A stretch of 64,000 nt of DNA from Sabellastarte sp. h YS-2021 (GCA_964017235.1 OZ024936.1:9896496-9960495), one strand, 5' to 3'; shown: positions 8,117 to 18,279, counted from the stretch's first letter. Numbers and translations: made by a program. The notes: generated by a model from the letters alone, not told the origin.

Positions 8117-9408
8117 TTATATTCTGCCATCTTGCCACGCCACTGCTCCCTCATTGTTGAAGTAGTCCTTCAGGTAATCCCTCTGTCTCTTGGCTTCACT
8201 AGCAGGGTTTCTGTCTTGGCCACCACCAGCAGCACCACCAATCAATCCACAATCACCAGGCACATCATCATCATCGTCCTCCCCAGGCTGCTAACCACAA
8301 GGTTGACCTTGATACTGGCTTCTCAGTATGTTGTGCAGAACCACACAGGTGAAGACCACTTCCCTGACTGTTGCTGGGGGTAGTTCAATGGTGGTCCTCA
8401 GCACCCTGAATCTTGACGCAAGGATGCCAAAAGCGTTCTCCACAACTCTCCTGCCCCTTGAAATTCTATAGTTGGCAATCCTTTCCTCTCTGGTTAACAT
8501 CCTTCTGCCATAGGGTTTCATGAGCCAGGTCTTCAGGGCAAAAACATCACCAGAATGAAGTAGGGGACATCTGGACCACCCTGGGTTATAGGTGCTGGGT
8601 CAGGGAAACCTATCCTGCCATCTTCAATCCTCCTCTTCAGCTGAGAGGCATTATATATCTGGCCATCTGAGCAAGATCCTTCTGTACCCGCATCCACCCA
8701 TCTAAACTTATACTGTCCATCTACCAGGGCCAACATCACAATGGAAAAGAACCCCTTGTAGTTGTAGTACAGGGCTCCAGTGTTCTTGAGTTTCTTGAGG
8801 GCCACATGCTTCCCATCCAGAGCTGCCAGGGCATGTGGAACATTCCATCTGATCCTGAATTCCCTCTCCAGTTCTTTCCACTCATCTGGAGTAGTAGGAC
8901 ATCTGAGGTACTCTCTGGTGAACTCATCCTGGATGGCCCTGCAGACCTCTGGTAGAAACTTGGAAATGGTGGATCTTCCAACCCTGAGCTGACGGGATAA
9001 TGATGTGTAGGACTCTCCAGTGGCCAGATATCTGATGATGAGGGCTAACTTCTTCCCAATACTGATTGGTGCTCTGTAGTTGGTGGCCTGACTGGCTAGG
9101 TGTGGTTCCAATCTGGTCTTAATCATTTAAAAAAATTCTGGGGTCATCCTCATGTAATTTGTGAATCCTGGTATGTCTGTGGCATACAGATTAGCCATAA
9201 TGTTGTGGTAGGCTCCCCTCTCCTCTCTCTGTAATAGCCATGGCCTGACCCACATGTTGTGCCTTCTTCTAGGTCTCTGTATGGGTGCTGGTGGTGGTGG
9301 TTGCTGTGGTCGACGTAGAAATAGGAAATACATGATTATTTGTAACTGAATAAAAACCAAAAAAGCCCTAAGTTGTTGTTGAATCTGTCCTCCATTAAAA
9401 GGTGGCAT
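8117..9408 (-). pseudogene. Harbinger (HARBI1-like) DDE transposase, right copy, broken
   Basis: This is the mirror copy of the left transposase. The start ATG is the complement of 9406-9408 and the final TAA of 8117-8119. The Asp codons are at 8817-8815 and 8721-8719 and the Glu codon at 8440-8438, so the DDE triad is still readable. It shares the left copy's frameshift (near 8550) and TAG (8291-8293). It adds a private nonsense change: a Glu GAA codon in EFFEM has become TAA at 9127-9129. The Pro-rich N-terminus is five residues shorter than in the left arm. Substitutions such as LDGKHVALKKLKN instead of KKPKN also mark it as a separate, decaying copy. Confidence 0.85.
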
Positions 9409-9489
9409 CCTTCTGAGTTCCCAGAAAAGCAATGATATTAGATTGCTGATTTTATATGTATATATATATATACCCAGAAAATCCAGCAA

Positions 9490-9870
9490 CTTTGCAAAAC
9501 AAGAATCGGCGATCCTGGTCTGGGGAAGACTGAGGAGGCCTCAGGACGCCGGGACTTAATCGTGCGTTAGTTGGGGCTTAGTCCCAGGAGGCCTGAGGTG
9601 TCCTGGGACCCAGTCGGTTTGTCTACAACAGGATCGCAGTTGAAACCGACCAGAAACGCGGCTTAGTCAGTTCTTAGTCATAGACCAGTCGGGGACTGTC
9701 TGGGGCCGCCTGAGGCGTCCTCAGTTTTCCTGGGGACAATCTGTTCTTAATCCCAGACTTTAAAACCGACCCAATATTACCGCCTATTTTTGCTTTTTTT
9801 CCACCGACTGTCCACGATTGAGGGTCGCCGACAGGATCGGGGCTTAATCTTTTGGTGGAACAGGGGCATT
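9490..9870. repeat. Right terminal and subterminal inverted repeat of Harbinger
   Basis: This is the inverse match to 3131-3505, ending CAGGGGCATT at 9861-9870. Just inside it, at about 9451-9474, a (TA)n microsatellite has expanded relative to the left arm. TTGTGTGGTGGAACACC follows the end and slightly resembles the terminus again. Confidence 0.8.
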
Positions 9871-10312
9871 TGTTGTGTGGTGGAACACCCACATAACTTA
9901 AAAATGCTTTGTCCAAATAAATTCCAACTTCACAGGGAGATAGATCACCATCATAGCTAAGTTGCTTTCGAAATTGGTGTAATTCTGTCTTTTTGTCCGT
10001 TCTTTTTTGTCTTTTTTCATTAGGTTTCCGGACAATAACTCAAACGCACTTTGTCTAATCAAAATCACACTTGAACGGAAGGTAGACCACTATCACATAT
10101 CTAAATTGCTTTCAAAATTGGTGTAATTCTGTTTCTTCTTTTGTCCGTTTGCCTGTCCGTCAACATTTTTTTTCTGGACTTTAACTCAAAAACGCTTATT
10201 TTAATCAAATTCAGACTTATTTTAATCAAATTCAGACTCGACAGGGAGATGGATCACCATCATAGCTAAGTTCCTTTCAAAATTGGTGTAATTCCATCTA
10301 TTCTCTAAAATT
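9871..10312 (+). repeat. Interspersed tandem-unit repeat, copy 1 right part
   Basis: Three ~135-bp units resume after the Harbinger element, each with AAAATGCTTTGTCC or AAACGC-like, GATAGATCACCATCATAGC and AAATTGGTGTAATTC hallmarks (near 9903, 10040 and 10185). The last contains a 20-bp duplication of TTATTTTAATCAAATTCAGAC (first 20 bases shown as the repeat core TATTTTAATCAAATTCAGAC). Confidence 0.75.
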
Positions 10313-11277
10313 ATGAACATATTTTTGGTATGTTCATGACCACTTTCACCGCCTTCATACATCTACCATACATCGATCCTTAATTACAGCAGTTGCTAAC
10401 CTTGTTGCTGTCTGCGCAACCTGCCTTTTGGGACATCACAGACCCTCCTGTCATATTTTAATACTGATCAGCAGACATACTAAATGGGACAAGTTTGTAC
10501 AAAATTGAGGCAACAGTGTTGTTCATGAGCAAATCCATCTGTAAGTAGCACAATGTGAACTCTGTCGTAATGGTTAGTGGTTAGTTCGCTGTTTAGAAGT
10601 CTGTCAAGAGGGTCTTGTGTATTCAGAATACTCTTTCACACATAGTTATAAATCCAATAAAGTCTGTTTATACAACACCCATCCTAAAGAGACTGTATGG
10701 CTGTTGAGTACCATTATACCTTCAAAATTGCAACAAGGGTAAAAAAAGTTCTCCATAGTACACCAAAGCTATTTCTGTCCAGTTGCTCCTACAGTGCCAT
10801 GCGTAGTCACCCTGATCAACATTACCTACCACTACCAGCTTTCCACTCTTCACATCACTTCAAGAAAAGTCTTAAAACCTTCCCGTTTTCAAAAGCCACT
10901 ATGCACTCCCCTTCATTGCATGTGTTATGACCAGGCAAATAATTATTCAGTAAGTTTGTTTAGTTGTGTCTTAGTCTGTTAAATGACTGAAATTAGTACT
11001 TCAAGAAGATTTATCAAATAAGATTAGATTCATTTTCAACCGTTTTAAAAATAGACCCATAAACTGAAAACATGATTTTCAGTTATTAGAATTTGAAAGA
11101 ATATTTTTGTGTTTATATAAATACAAGGATAATAATATCTGGCACTATTATAAAGAGACAATGTGCATATTATTTGAGCTATGATTATTAAATCTGTATC
11201 AAATACTTGATGTTTTGTTTTCAGATTTAAAGTAAAAAAATCACCCAAAATTAGACCAATCAGCTGATGATCACTCT
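10313..11277. other. Unassigned sequence
   Basis: No credible gene. ORFs are under 80 codons and do not resemble known domains. I see no repeats shared with the rest of the window. Confidence 0.5.
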
Positions 11278-11600
11278 TTTTAGGCGGGTCGCTTACACGT
11301 AGATTGATGTGTCCGATGTTCGTCTGTCTGTCCGTCAACATTTTCATTTCCGGACTCCATCTTAAAAATGCTCTGTCCAATCTGTCCAATTCAAACTTGG
11401 CAGGAAAATAGATCGCCATCATAGTTAGGTTCCTTTTGAAATTGGTGTAATTTCGTGTGTTTGTCCGTTTTTGTCCATTAACATTTTCGTTTCCGGATTC
11501 TGACTGGAAAACGCTTTGACCAGTCGAATTCAAACATGACCGGGAAATAGATCACCATCGCAGCTAAGTTACTATTGAAATTGATGTAATTCGGTTTATT
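11278..11600 (+). repeat. Interspersed tandem-unit repeat, copy 2
   Basis: The same header (GGCGGGTCGCTT, TGATGTGTCCGA, (CTGT)n, CCGTCAACATTTTC) is followed by two ~135-bp units. It is uninterrupted, so it shows what copy 1 looked like before the Harbinger insertion. The 162-codon - strand ORF across it is a repeat translation. Confidence 0.75.
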
Positions 11601-12296
11601 CATTTGTCAATTTATAGCATAGATACAATTATGTAACCTAGATTACAAGTTTTTACATTTCTTAGCACCTCTAACACATTTACCTTAACTGGGTGACCTA
11701 ACATTTCTTTCCTTGTTTCTTTTTGGGCATTTTTGACCCTGTTATGTTTTTGTGTGTGCCAGATTGTATGAGAGAAATGCAATTTAATTAGTGCAATGTG
11801 TGTTTGGTTTCTTGTATGCAGGTGCTGTGTGTTAATTTCAAATTGATAATTTATATATATTGTATAAACCCCTGAAAGACCTTATCTGTCGATTAGCAGT
11901 CGACAACAAAGTGTATTCTACAGTGCCATGTCTGTTGGCAAGCAGTTGAGTATGCTTACTTAATAGAGACCCTAGGCACGTCATAATTGATTTCTCTTGG
12001 TATATTTCACTCCAGACCTCGTATATAAGCATTTCTGATGACACATTCACATGGCAAATCAGCGTGCTCACTCGGAAGTGGTAAAGTTAAGTCGCTGGGA
12101 CTCAATAGACTCAAAAAAAATGAGTCCTATGTTTCATTTTTGGAGTCCCAATATTTTATTCAATTCCTTGAATGTAATTACTTAAACCAATTTCATGTAA
12201 ACTACTTAAACCAATTTCAATGTTAAATGTCAATTTCAACACTTTGTAAGTAGCTAAAACTGGCTAAAACAATGTAAGTTCAGGAAAAAGTGTCAC
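11601..12296. other. Unassigned sequence
   Basis: No credible gene. A short direct repeat of TACTTAAACCAATTTCA lies at about 12178 and 12202. Otherwise nothing is recognised. Confidence 0.5.
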
Positions 12297-12662
12297 GGGC
12301 AAATGATTTTGTGCAATGAAATAAGCAGTTTTCAGCTGACTTTCTAGTGCATCTGAGGTTTTAAGCACCTGACTGGCTTTGGCCTTTTGAAATTCTTCCC
12401 TTCCTTTAAGAATTTTAAGGCCATCTTAGTGGCTTTAGGAGGCTATTTGATGAAGCAGTTCACTCCTTTGATAATCTTGGCAGCCCTGAGTAAAAATGTT
12501 GCTTTTCCCTGCTTCCTGACATACAGAACAAAACATTCTTGGATCTGAACTACAAGCAGAAGCACTGGCCTCTGCTCCACCCTGTGATTGATTTCCAACA
12601 AATAACCAGGATGTAAAAGTTGAATCATTCAACCAAGATGGGTTATAATGTCTATATTTTTT
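12297..12662 (-). pseudogene. ZNF862/hAT-like zinc-finger fragment
   Basis: Reading leftward from 12662: KKYRHYNPSWLND, then MFCSVCQEAGKSN, FTQGCQDYQRSELLHQ. This is the TTF-type zinc-finger pattern (W...FC.VC...F..GC..(Y/F)..S.L..H) seen at the start of ZNF862-like, DUF4371-containing proteins of hAT origin. The frame then stops (TAG near 12435). In another frame the next conserved piece follows, ALESQLKTAYFIAQNHLP, to about 12299. Only this N-terminal stretch is present. There is no transposase core nearby, so this is a decayed fragment or exon. Family inferred from motif memory. Confidence 0.55.
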
Positions 12663-12718
12663 CTGGAGAGCTGGTGATTCTGACATAATTACAGTATTGC
12701 AGCAGACTGCAGAGAAAA

Positions 12719-12790
12719 ATGTATGTTTTACACTGGAAAATGTATGATTAACGAGGTAAAATGTATGGTTCATGCAGACAAATGTATGAT
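12719..12790. repeat. 21-bp tandem repeat, 4 copies
   Basis: AATGTATG recurs at 12719, 12739, 12760 and 12781 (spacing 20-21 bp) with diverged linkers. On the - strand it reads as VNHTF-type heptapeptides, fused by chance to the zinc-finger fragment's frame. Confidence 0.8.
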
Positions 12791-13213
12791 TCACGTATAT
12801 CACTGTGTCAAACTTGCATAACATCGCGGTAAAACAGAGGAATGAGATCTCGCGATTGAACGAAATCTCGCGGTCAGTTCTCGCGAGCTTTTTACTTGCG
12901 GATTAGCAGTGGGCGATATTAGAGTTTGCAAATTGGACAAAATCCGCAAATTTTCTTATTTTAATTATATAAAAGTACAGGAATATTCATCATTTCGTCC
13001 CCGGGACATAGTCGCCCTTGTTCTCTTTCGTCCGCATCTACAATCACGCGTCCTTAACAACTCGGGGACGACGTAAACGAGTTCACTGCTAATGACATCA
13101 CAAATGACATCATGAAGCTCCAAACCTGTACATATAAGTTGTGGATTGTTTTGGTTTTACTAGCACATGTTTTGTTTGTATCTTGTTATTTCTTTTGGTG
13201 TTTTAGTGCTAAA
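12791..13213. other. CpG-bearing sequence upstream of piggyBac
   Basis: It contains clustered CTCGCG and TCTCGCGA motifs (12847-12890), then AT-rich sequence and ACATCACAAATGACATCA direct repeats (13093-13112). It may include the piggyBac left end and promoter, but I could not find a TTAA plus terminal sequence matching the right end. Confidence 0.4.
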
Positions 13214-15221
13214 ATGGCTAATTTTACTGCATCACAAGCTAGGGATTTAATCTTAGACTGACTTTGAAGACTCACAAGATAGTAGTGATGAATTTGTACC
13301 AACTAGCAGTGATATGGACACAAGTACCTCAGAAAGTTTACCAGAACTTCGTGAACCTGTTAGGTCCAATGAAGGAATGACAATTACGACAAGAGGGGGT
13401 GGGGTTAGGACAAGGGGTGGGTCACATAATGTACAGAATCAGGCTCCAGCATGGGACCATGTTCAACCACGGGGTCAGGGCCGTGGTAGACCACATGGTA
13501 GGGCTCGTGGTCAATACCGAGGTCAAGGAAGGAGGCCTGCTACAGGTGGGGCCAAATGTTACAGGTCCGAATGATAATAATAACCAAGATAATGTACCAG
13601 ATCAAGACATTGATCATGCTTCAGATGATTCATCAATGAATATATCAGAACATGAACAATAACTGCAGGTACCCGAGTGGTACCAACCAAATATGCAAAT
13701 ACCTAATCTGCCTTGATCCACTGCAAGGCCTGATGTGTTAGTTGACACCACAAGACTGAACACCCCAGTTGACTTCTTCAGACATTTTATTGCTGATGAA
13801 ATCATGACAACTATGTTTGATGAAACCAAGCGTTTTACTTATCAGTAAATAGAGCAACACCCAAATCTTCAAAAGTACTCTAATGTAAGGAGTTGGCATC
13901 CTGTGAGGCAGGATGAGTTTTCACAATTTCTGGGATTATCACTCCTTATGGGTCTGGTGAAGAAACCCAAATATACCAACTATTGGTCAACTGACAGTTT
14001 GATGGATACACCCATATTTCGCACAGCATGCAACAGGCAACACTACTTGAATATCCTGAAGTTCTGGCACTTCAATGATAATGACCAGCAACCCAATCCA
14101 CAAGATCCAAATCACGATCACATGTACAAGATCAGACCGGTTATTGACCATTTGAACAGGAAGTTTCAAGCAGCCATTCAAGCAGAACAGGAAGTTGCTT
14201 TGGATGAATCACTTTTGCTTTATAAGGGACATTTGGCCATCAAGCAGTTTTTGCCAGCGAAAAGGTCCAGGTTTGGCATCAAAATTTTCCAGTTGTGTGA
14301 GTCCAAGAGTGGATTTACATACAAGTTTATGATATATCCAGGAAGGCTAGCTCCAGTACAGGATATTATGAACCAGATGCCAAATGTTGAAGGAGCTACA
14401 TCAACTGATAAGCTTAGTTCTTATATGCTTGAGCCTCTCCTTGGTTGTGGCTACCATCTCTATGTTGATAACTGGTACTCCAACCTCAGGTTGTTTAGGT
14501 ACCTACAAAGTCAAAATACTGCTGCTTGTGGTACTATCAGAAAGAACAGACTGCCACAAGAAGTATCTCACTTAGATGTTGGTACTGGTGAAACCAAAAG
14601 TTTATTAAATGATGATCTACTGGTTGTAAGGTACAGCCCAAGGGTCAACAAGTATGTTCATATGCTGATGACCATACACAATGAGCAAACCAGACACGTC
14701 AATGTCCGTGGAAGGCACCATACTAGAGCTCAGAAGCCAGTCTGTGTGATAATTACAACTCTTACATGGGAGGAGTGGACAAAGTTGACCAGTTTCTTCA
14801 GTCTTACAATGCCACAAGGAAGATGTTGAAATGGTATCGCAAAGTTGCACTCCACCTGATGCAAATTGCCATGCTGAATGCCTGGATTCTGTATGTGAAA
14901 TCTACTGGCTCAGATACCACTTTCTTCAAGTTCCAATTGGATGTTTGTGGAAACCTGATATTCCAGAGTCATGTGGATCAGAATCTTGGTAATGCAAACC
15001 TGATGAGATTGACGGTCAGGCACTTTGCACAACCAATAGCAGCCACAAGAGCTCGTGACCAGCCATATCGTAGATGCCGAGTGTGTAGAGTTCGTCACCA
15101 TATCAGGAAAGAAACAAAATATTATTGTCAGGACTGTCCTCATGAACCTGCACTTCGCATACATCCCTGTTTCAGGATATACCACACAGGCTATAACCTG
15201 GAGTTAATTTCTATCAGTTAA
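13214..15221 (+). pseudogene. piggyBac transposase, decayed
   Basis: The start ATG is 13214 (MANFTASQARDLIL). The order is: an acidic N-terminus (SQDSSDEF), an RG-rich stretch (about 13390-13550), the DDE core, and a C-terminal Cys/His zinc-binding domain (CRVC...CQDC...HPCFRIYH, 15075-15185). Asp codons stand at 14203 (ALDESLL), 14467 (YVDNWYS) and 14778 (MGGVDKVD), the places of the piggyBac catalytic triad. Lesions: frameshifts near 13258, 13555 and 14750, and in-frame stops TAA 13660, TGA 13714 and TAA 13846. The longest open stretch is 13849-14829. The family targets TTAA and moves without footprints. This copy cannot make a full protein. Confidence 0.9.
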
Positions 15222-15448
15222 TTTTTCATATACCCTCTGAGAGACATGTGAACATAAAATGAAATATAGACAATGAATTGGTTTAAAATTACAGTAAGGA
15301 GTGAAAATTTGCCTTTGTTAATGAATTTTACTTACTAAAGTCAGTTTGCAAGTCATTTATTGTTTTTTTCCTAATTTTCATGAAAATTAATATTTTTGGA
15401 TTTTTTCTTTCGGTACAGGGGAATTACTCTCCTTTGGTGGTGAAGGGG

Positions 15449-15452
15449 TTAA
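15449..15452. other. Candidate piggyBac right-end TTAA
   Basis: GTGAAGGGG-TTAA at the end of the piggyBac 3' region fits a piggyBac terminus (element end rich in CCC/GGG next to TTAA). The matching left end was not found, so the assignment is tentative. Confidence 0.35.
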
Positions 15453-15748
15453 GTTTGTTTTCTTGAAATATTATGAAATTTAAGGGGTGTTGGCCGGAAG
15501 AAAAGCTTGTCTGGTCTGTATCTGAGAAATCCTGAACTGTAGGAAGTGGATATATGGTATGGATATTTGTTGAGGGATATAGGTGTACAATGTCATGGTG
15601 GAACCTCGATTTGACATTTGACCTTGCTGTAGTGATCTTCAGTTTGAAAATCGTGTCCGGCCTCAGTCTGGAAAATCGTACAGGTATGATGTTGATACTT
15701 GGGACATCAGCTTGAAGGTGGAAGTGTGTAATGTCGTGGTGTGAAATT
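15453..15748. other. Unassigned sequence
   Basis: No gene. The phrases CAATGTCATGGTGGAACCTC (15588) and TAATGTCGTGGTGTGAAATT (15729) resemble each other, suggesting an old repeat. Confidence 0.4.
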
Positions 15749-15794
15749 AAATAAGCGTCCCGCAAGGGACGCTTGTTTGTGTATGGGAGACCTT

Positions 15795-15830
15795 CAGGCT
15801 CCTCCGGCTCCGGCGGCTCCGCCGGCTCCG
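15795..15830. repeat. GC-rich palindromic patch
   Basis: GGCTCCTCCGGCTCC and CGGCGG-CT-CCGCCG (15811-15824) form a CpG-rich inverted repeat in otherwise A/T-rich DNA. It probably belongs to the head of the candidate element. Confidence 0.6.
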
Positions 15831-16149
15831 CATTTTGCTTTCCTTATAACTCTGTAACCGTTAGGCGGATTCTTTTCAAATTTGGCAGGTTTAGGCAGTA
15901 GCCTTGGGGCATTTTTTTGAATATGCTGCAGTGAAATTTCAACCAATCAGAGAGGTCACATGACCAAAAATGTCTTTTTTCGATGGGGAAGCTTGTCCGG
16001 ATGATAACTTGAAAGGAATTTTATCAATTCACCTGAAACTTGGCAAATACATTCATTCTATTAAAATCTGGAAATCATTAGATTTTGGCATTGATTGGTC
16101 AAGAAATGGCGGAGTAATTAATGATTAATTAATCATTACGAATTTTCCA

Positions 16150-16754
16150 AATAAGGAAAACACAAAAATGCTTATATGTCGAAAACCGTGCTAGATTTCG
16201 ACGAAATTTTTCACCCGCAGGATATCTCTGCGGAGTAGTTTTCCCAATTTTCAAAAAAATTTTGTCTCGCCAAAAATGGCGGCCATTTTGAATTTTCGAA
16301 ATTTTCGCAAAAATTGCAAAACACAAAAATGCTTATATCTCGAAAACCGTGCTAGATAGAGCGATTTCGACGAAATTTTTGACCCACAGGGTATCTCTGC
16401 AGAGTAGTTATCCCAATTTTGAAAAAAATTTTGTCTCGCCAAAAATGGCGGCCATTTTGAATTTTCGAATTTTTCGCAAAAATTGCAAAACATAAAAATG
16501 CTTATATCTTGAAAACCGTACTAGATAGAGCGATTTCGACGAAATTTTTGACCCATAGTGTATTTCTGCAGAGTAGCCATGCTAATTTTCAAAAAAATTT
16601 TGTCTCACCAAAAATGGCGGCCATTTTGAATTTTCGAATTTTTGCGCAAAAATTGCAAAACAAAAATGCTAATATTTCGAAAACTGTGCTACATAGAACG
16701 ATTTCGACGAAATTTTTGATCTTCAGGGTATCTCTGCAGAGCAGCTATCCCAAA
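16150..16754. repeat. ~168-bp satellite, about 3.5 copies
   Basis: AAAAATGCTTATAT recurs near 16166, 16327, 16496 and (as GCTAATAT) 16664, giving spacings of 161, 169 and 168 bp. Other shared phrases are CGATTTCGACGAAATTTTT, GTATCTCTGCAGAGTAG and CAAAAATGGCGGCCATTTTG. Small ORFs on both strands are repeat translations. Confidence 0.9.
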
Positions 16755-17820
16755 GAGCTTTCACTTGAAGTTTCAGACCCATAGCTAATTGCTCACCTAC
16801 TCAAAATGAGTAAATGCGAATTACCTCTAAAAGTATTGCAGATAGCCAATTTTTCTCAAATAACTCATTCACCTACTTTTGGAAGAGCTTTCACTTGAAG
16901 TTTCAGACCCGTAGCTAATTACTCACCTACTCAAAATGAGTAAATGCGAATTATCTCAAGAACTATTTGGGATACCCAATTTTTATCAAATAACTCATTC
17001 ATGTACTTTTGGGAGAGCTTTCACATGGTGAAGTTTCAGACCCGTAGATGATTACTCACCTACTCAAAATGAGTAAATGCGAATTATCTCTTAAAAGTAT
17101 TGCAGATAGCCAATTTTTCTCAAATAACTCATTCACCTACTTTTGGAAGATCTTTCACATGGTGAAGTTTCAGACCCATAGCTAATTATTTACCTACTCA
17201 AAATGAGTAAATGCTAATTATCTGTAAAAGTATTGCGGATACCCAGTTTTTATCAAATAACTCATTCATCTACTTGTGGGAGAGCTTTCACATGGTGAAG
17301 TTTCAGACCCATAGCTAATTACTCACCTACTCAAAATGAGTAAATGCAAATTATCTCTAAAAGTATTGCAGATAGCCAATTTTTCTCAAATAACTCATTC
17401 ACCTACTTTTGGGAGAGCTTTCACTCTGTGAAGTTTCAGACCCATAGCTAATTACTCACCTACTCAAAATGAGTAAATGCGAATTATCTGTAAAAGTATT
17501 GCAGATAGCCAATTTTTCTCAAATAACTCATTCACCTACTTTTGGGAGAGCTTTCACATGGTGAAGTTTCAGACCCATAGCTAATTACTCACCTACTCAA
17601 AATGAGTAAATGCGAATTATCTCTAAAAGTATTGCAGAGGGCCAATTTTTCTCAACTCATTCACCTACTTTTGGCAGAGCTTTCACATGGTGAAGTTTCA
17701 GACCCATAGCTAATTACTCACCTACTCAAAATGAGTAAATGCGAATTATCTCTTAATAGTATTGCAGATAGCCAATTTTTCTCAAATAACTCATTCACCT
17801 ACTTTTGGAAGAGCTTTCAC
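16755..17820. repeat. ~131-bp satellite, 8 copies
   Basis: GAGCTTTCAC recurs at 16755, 16885, 17015, 17149 (GATCTTTCAC), 17282, 17415, 17548, 17677 and 17811, a period of 129-134 bp. Each unit contains AGTTTCAGACCC, CACCTACTCAAAATGAGTAA and CAAATAACTCATTCACCTAC. The first two copies lack the ATGGTG insert present in most later ones. Confidence 0.95.
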
Positions 17821-18180
17821 ACACGAAAATGAAAAATTGTGAATATCTCGGAAAAGCTATTTCTTCTGCTTTAATGCTCGGCGGGAGATACACACTGCGG
17901 CAGTGGTCTTGACAAAAATTTTTGTCTCCCAAAAAATGGTGGCCATTTTGAATTTTCAAAGTTTTTGCAAAACACAAAAATGCTTATATCTCGAAAACCG
18001 TGCTATATGGAGCAAACTCAACAAAATTTTTGACCTGCTGGGTATCTCTGCAGAGTAGTCATGCCAATTTTCAAAATATTTTTGTCTCGCCAAATATAGC
18101 GGACATTTTGCATTTTTAAATTTTTTTTGCAAAACACAAAAATGCTTATATCTTGAAAACCGTGCTAGATAGAGCACACT
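17821..18180. repeat. 168-bp satellite again, diverged copies
   Basis: About two copies of the unit seen at 16150-16754 reappear (AATGCTTATATCTCGAAAAC at 17979 and 18143, AAAAATGGTGGCCATTTTG near 17933). The 131-bp array is therefore inserted within, or grew inside, the 168-bp array. Confidence 0.85.
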
Positions 18181-18279
18181 GCGCTGACTTTGGTTGCCAC
18201 AACAGTATAAGGCTAGAAACGAAACATTTTCTTAATACTTTAGCACTCACCTTTATATCCTTTTCGGGACGCTTTATTT

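Larger units (their letters stand above)
3131..9870. mobile_element. Palindromic composite PIF/Harbinger element
   Basis: The ends are inverted copies of AATGCCCCTGTTCCACCAAA. Homology continues inward almost without break: left arm 3131 to about 6294, right arm about 6635 to 9870, around a ~340-bp non-palindromic centre. Each arm carries a HARBI1-type DDE transposase pointing inward and a MADF/Myb-like partner gene reading outward from the centre, the standard two-gene content of PIF/Harbinger. Thus the 6.74-kb unit looks like two near-complete elements fused tail-to-tail. No clean 3-bp TWA target duplication is visible (left flank CTA/TAA, right flank TTT). The element sits inside an older interspersed repeat. 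Confidence 0.85.
15749..18279. mobile_element. Candidate 2.5-kb satellite-bearing element with terminal inverted repeats
   Basis: The left end is AAATAAGCGTCCCG (15749-15762). The right end (18265-18279) is its inverse with one extra A. Directly after the left end, AGCGTCCC-GCAA-GGGACGCT (15755-15774) forms a perfect 8-bp hairpin. Inside are two satellite families and no coding sequence. No target duplication is evident. This could be a non-autonomous DNA transposon that carries satellite DNA, or a chance pair of ends. Confidence 0.4.

Noticed and set aside
10697-10982. Two overlapping small + ORFs
   Set aside because: They are short, lack recognisable similarity or context, and overlap in different frames.
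11045-11533. 162-codon minus-strand ORF
   Set aside because: It overlaps the interspersed repeat copy 2 and has the translated repeat's periodicity, with no known domain.
13053-13056. TTAA as the piggyBac left end
   Set aside because: The following bases (CAACTCGGGG) do not match the inverse of the candidate right end next to TTAA at 15449.
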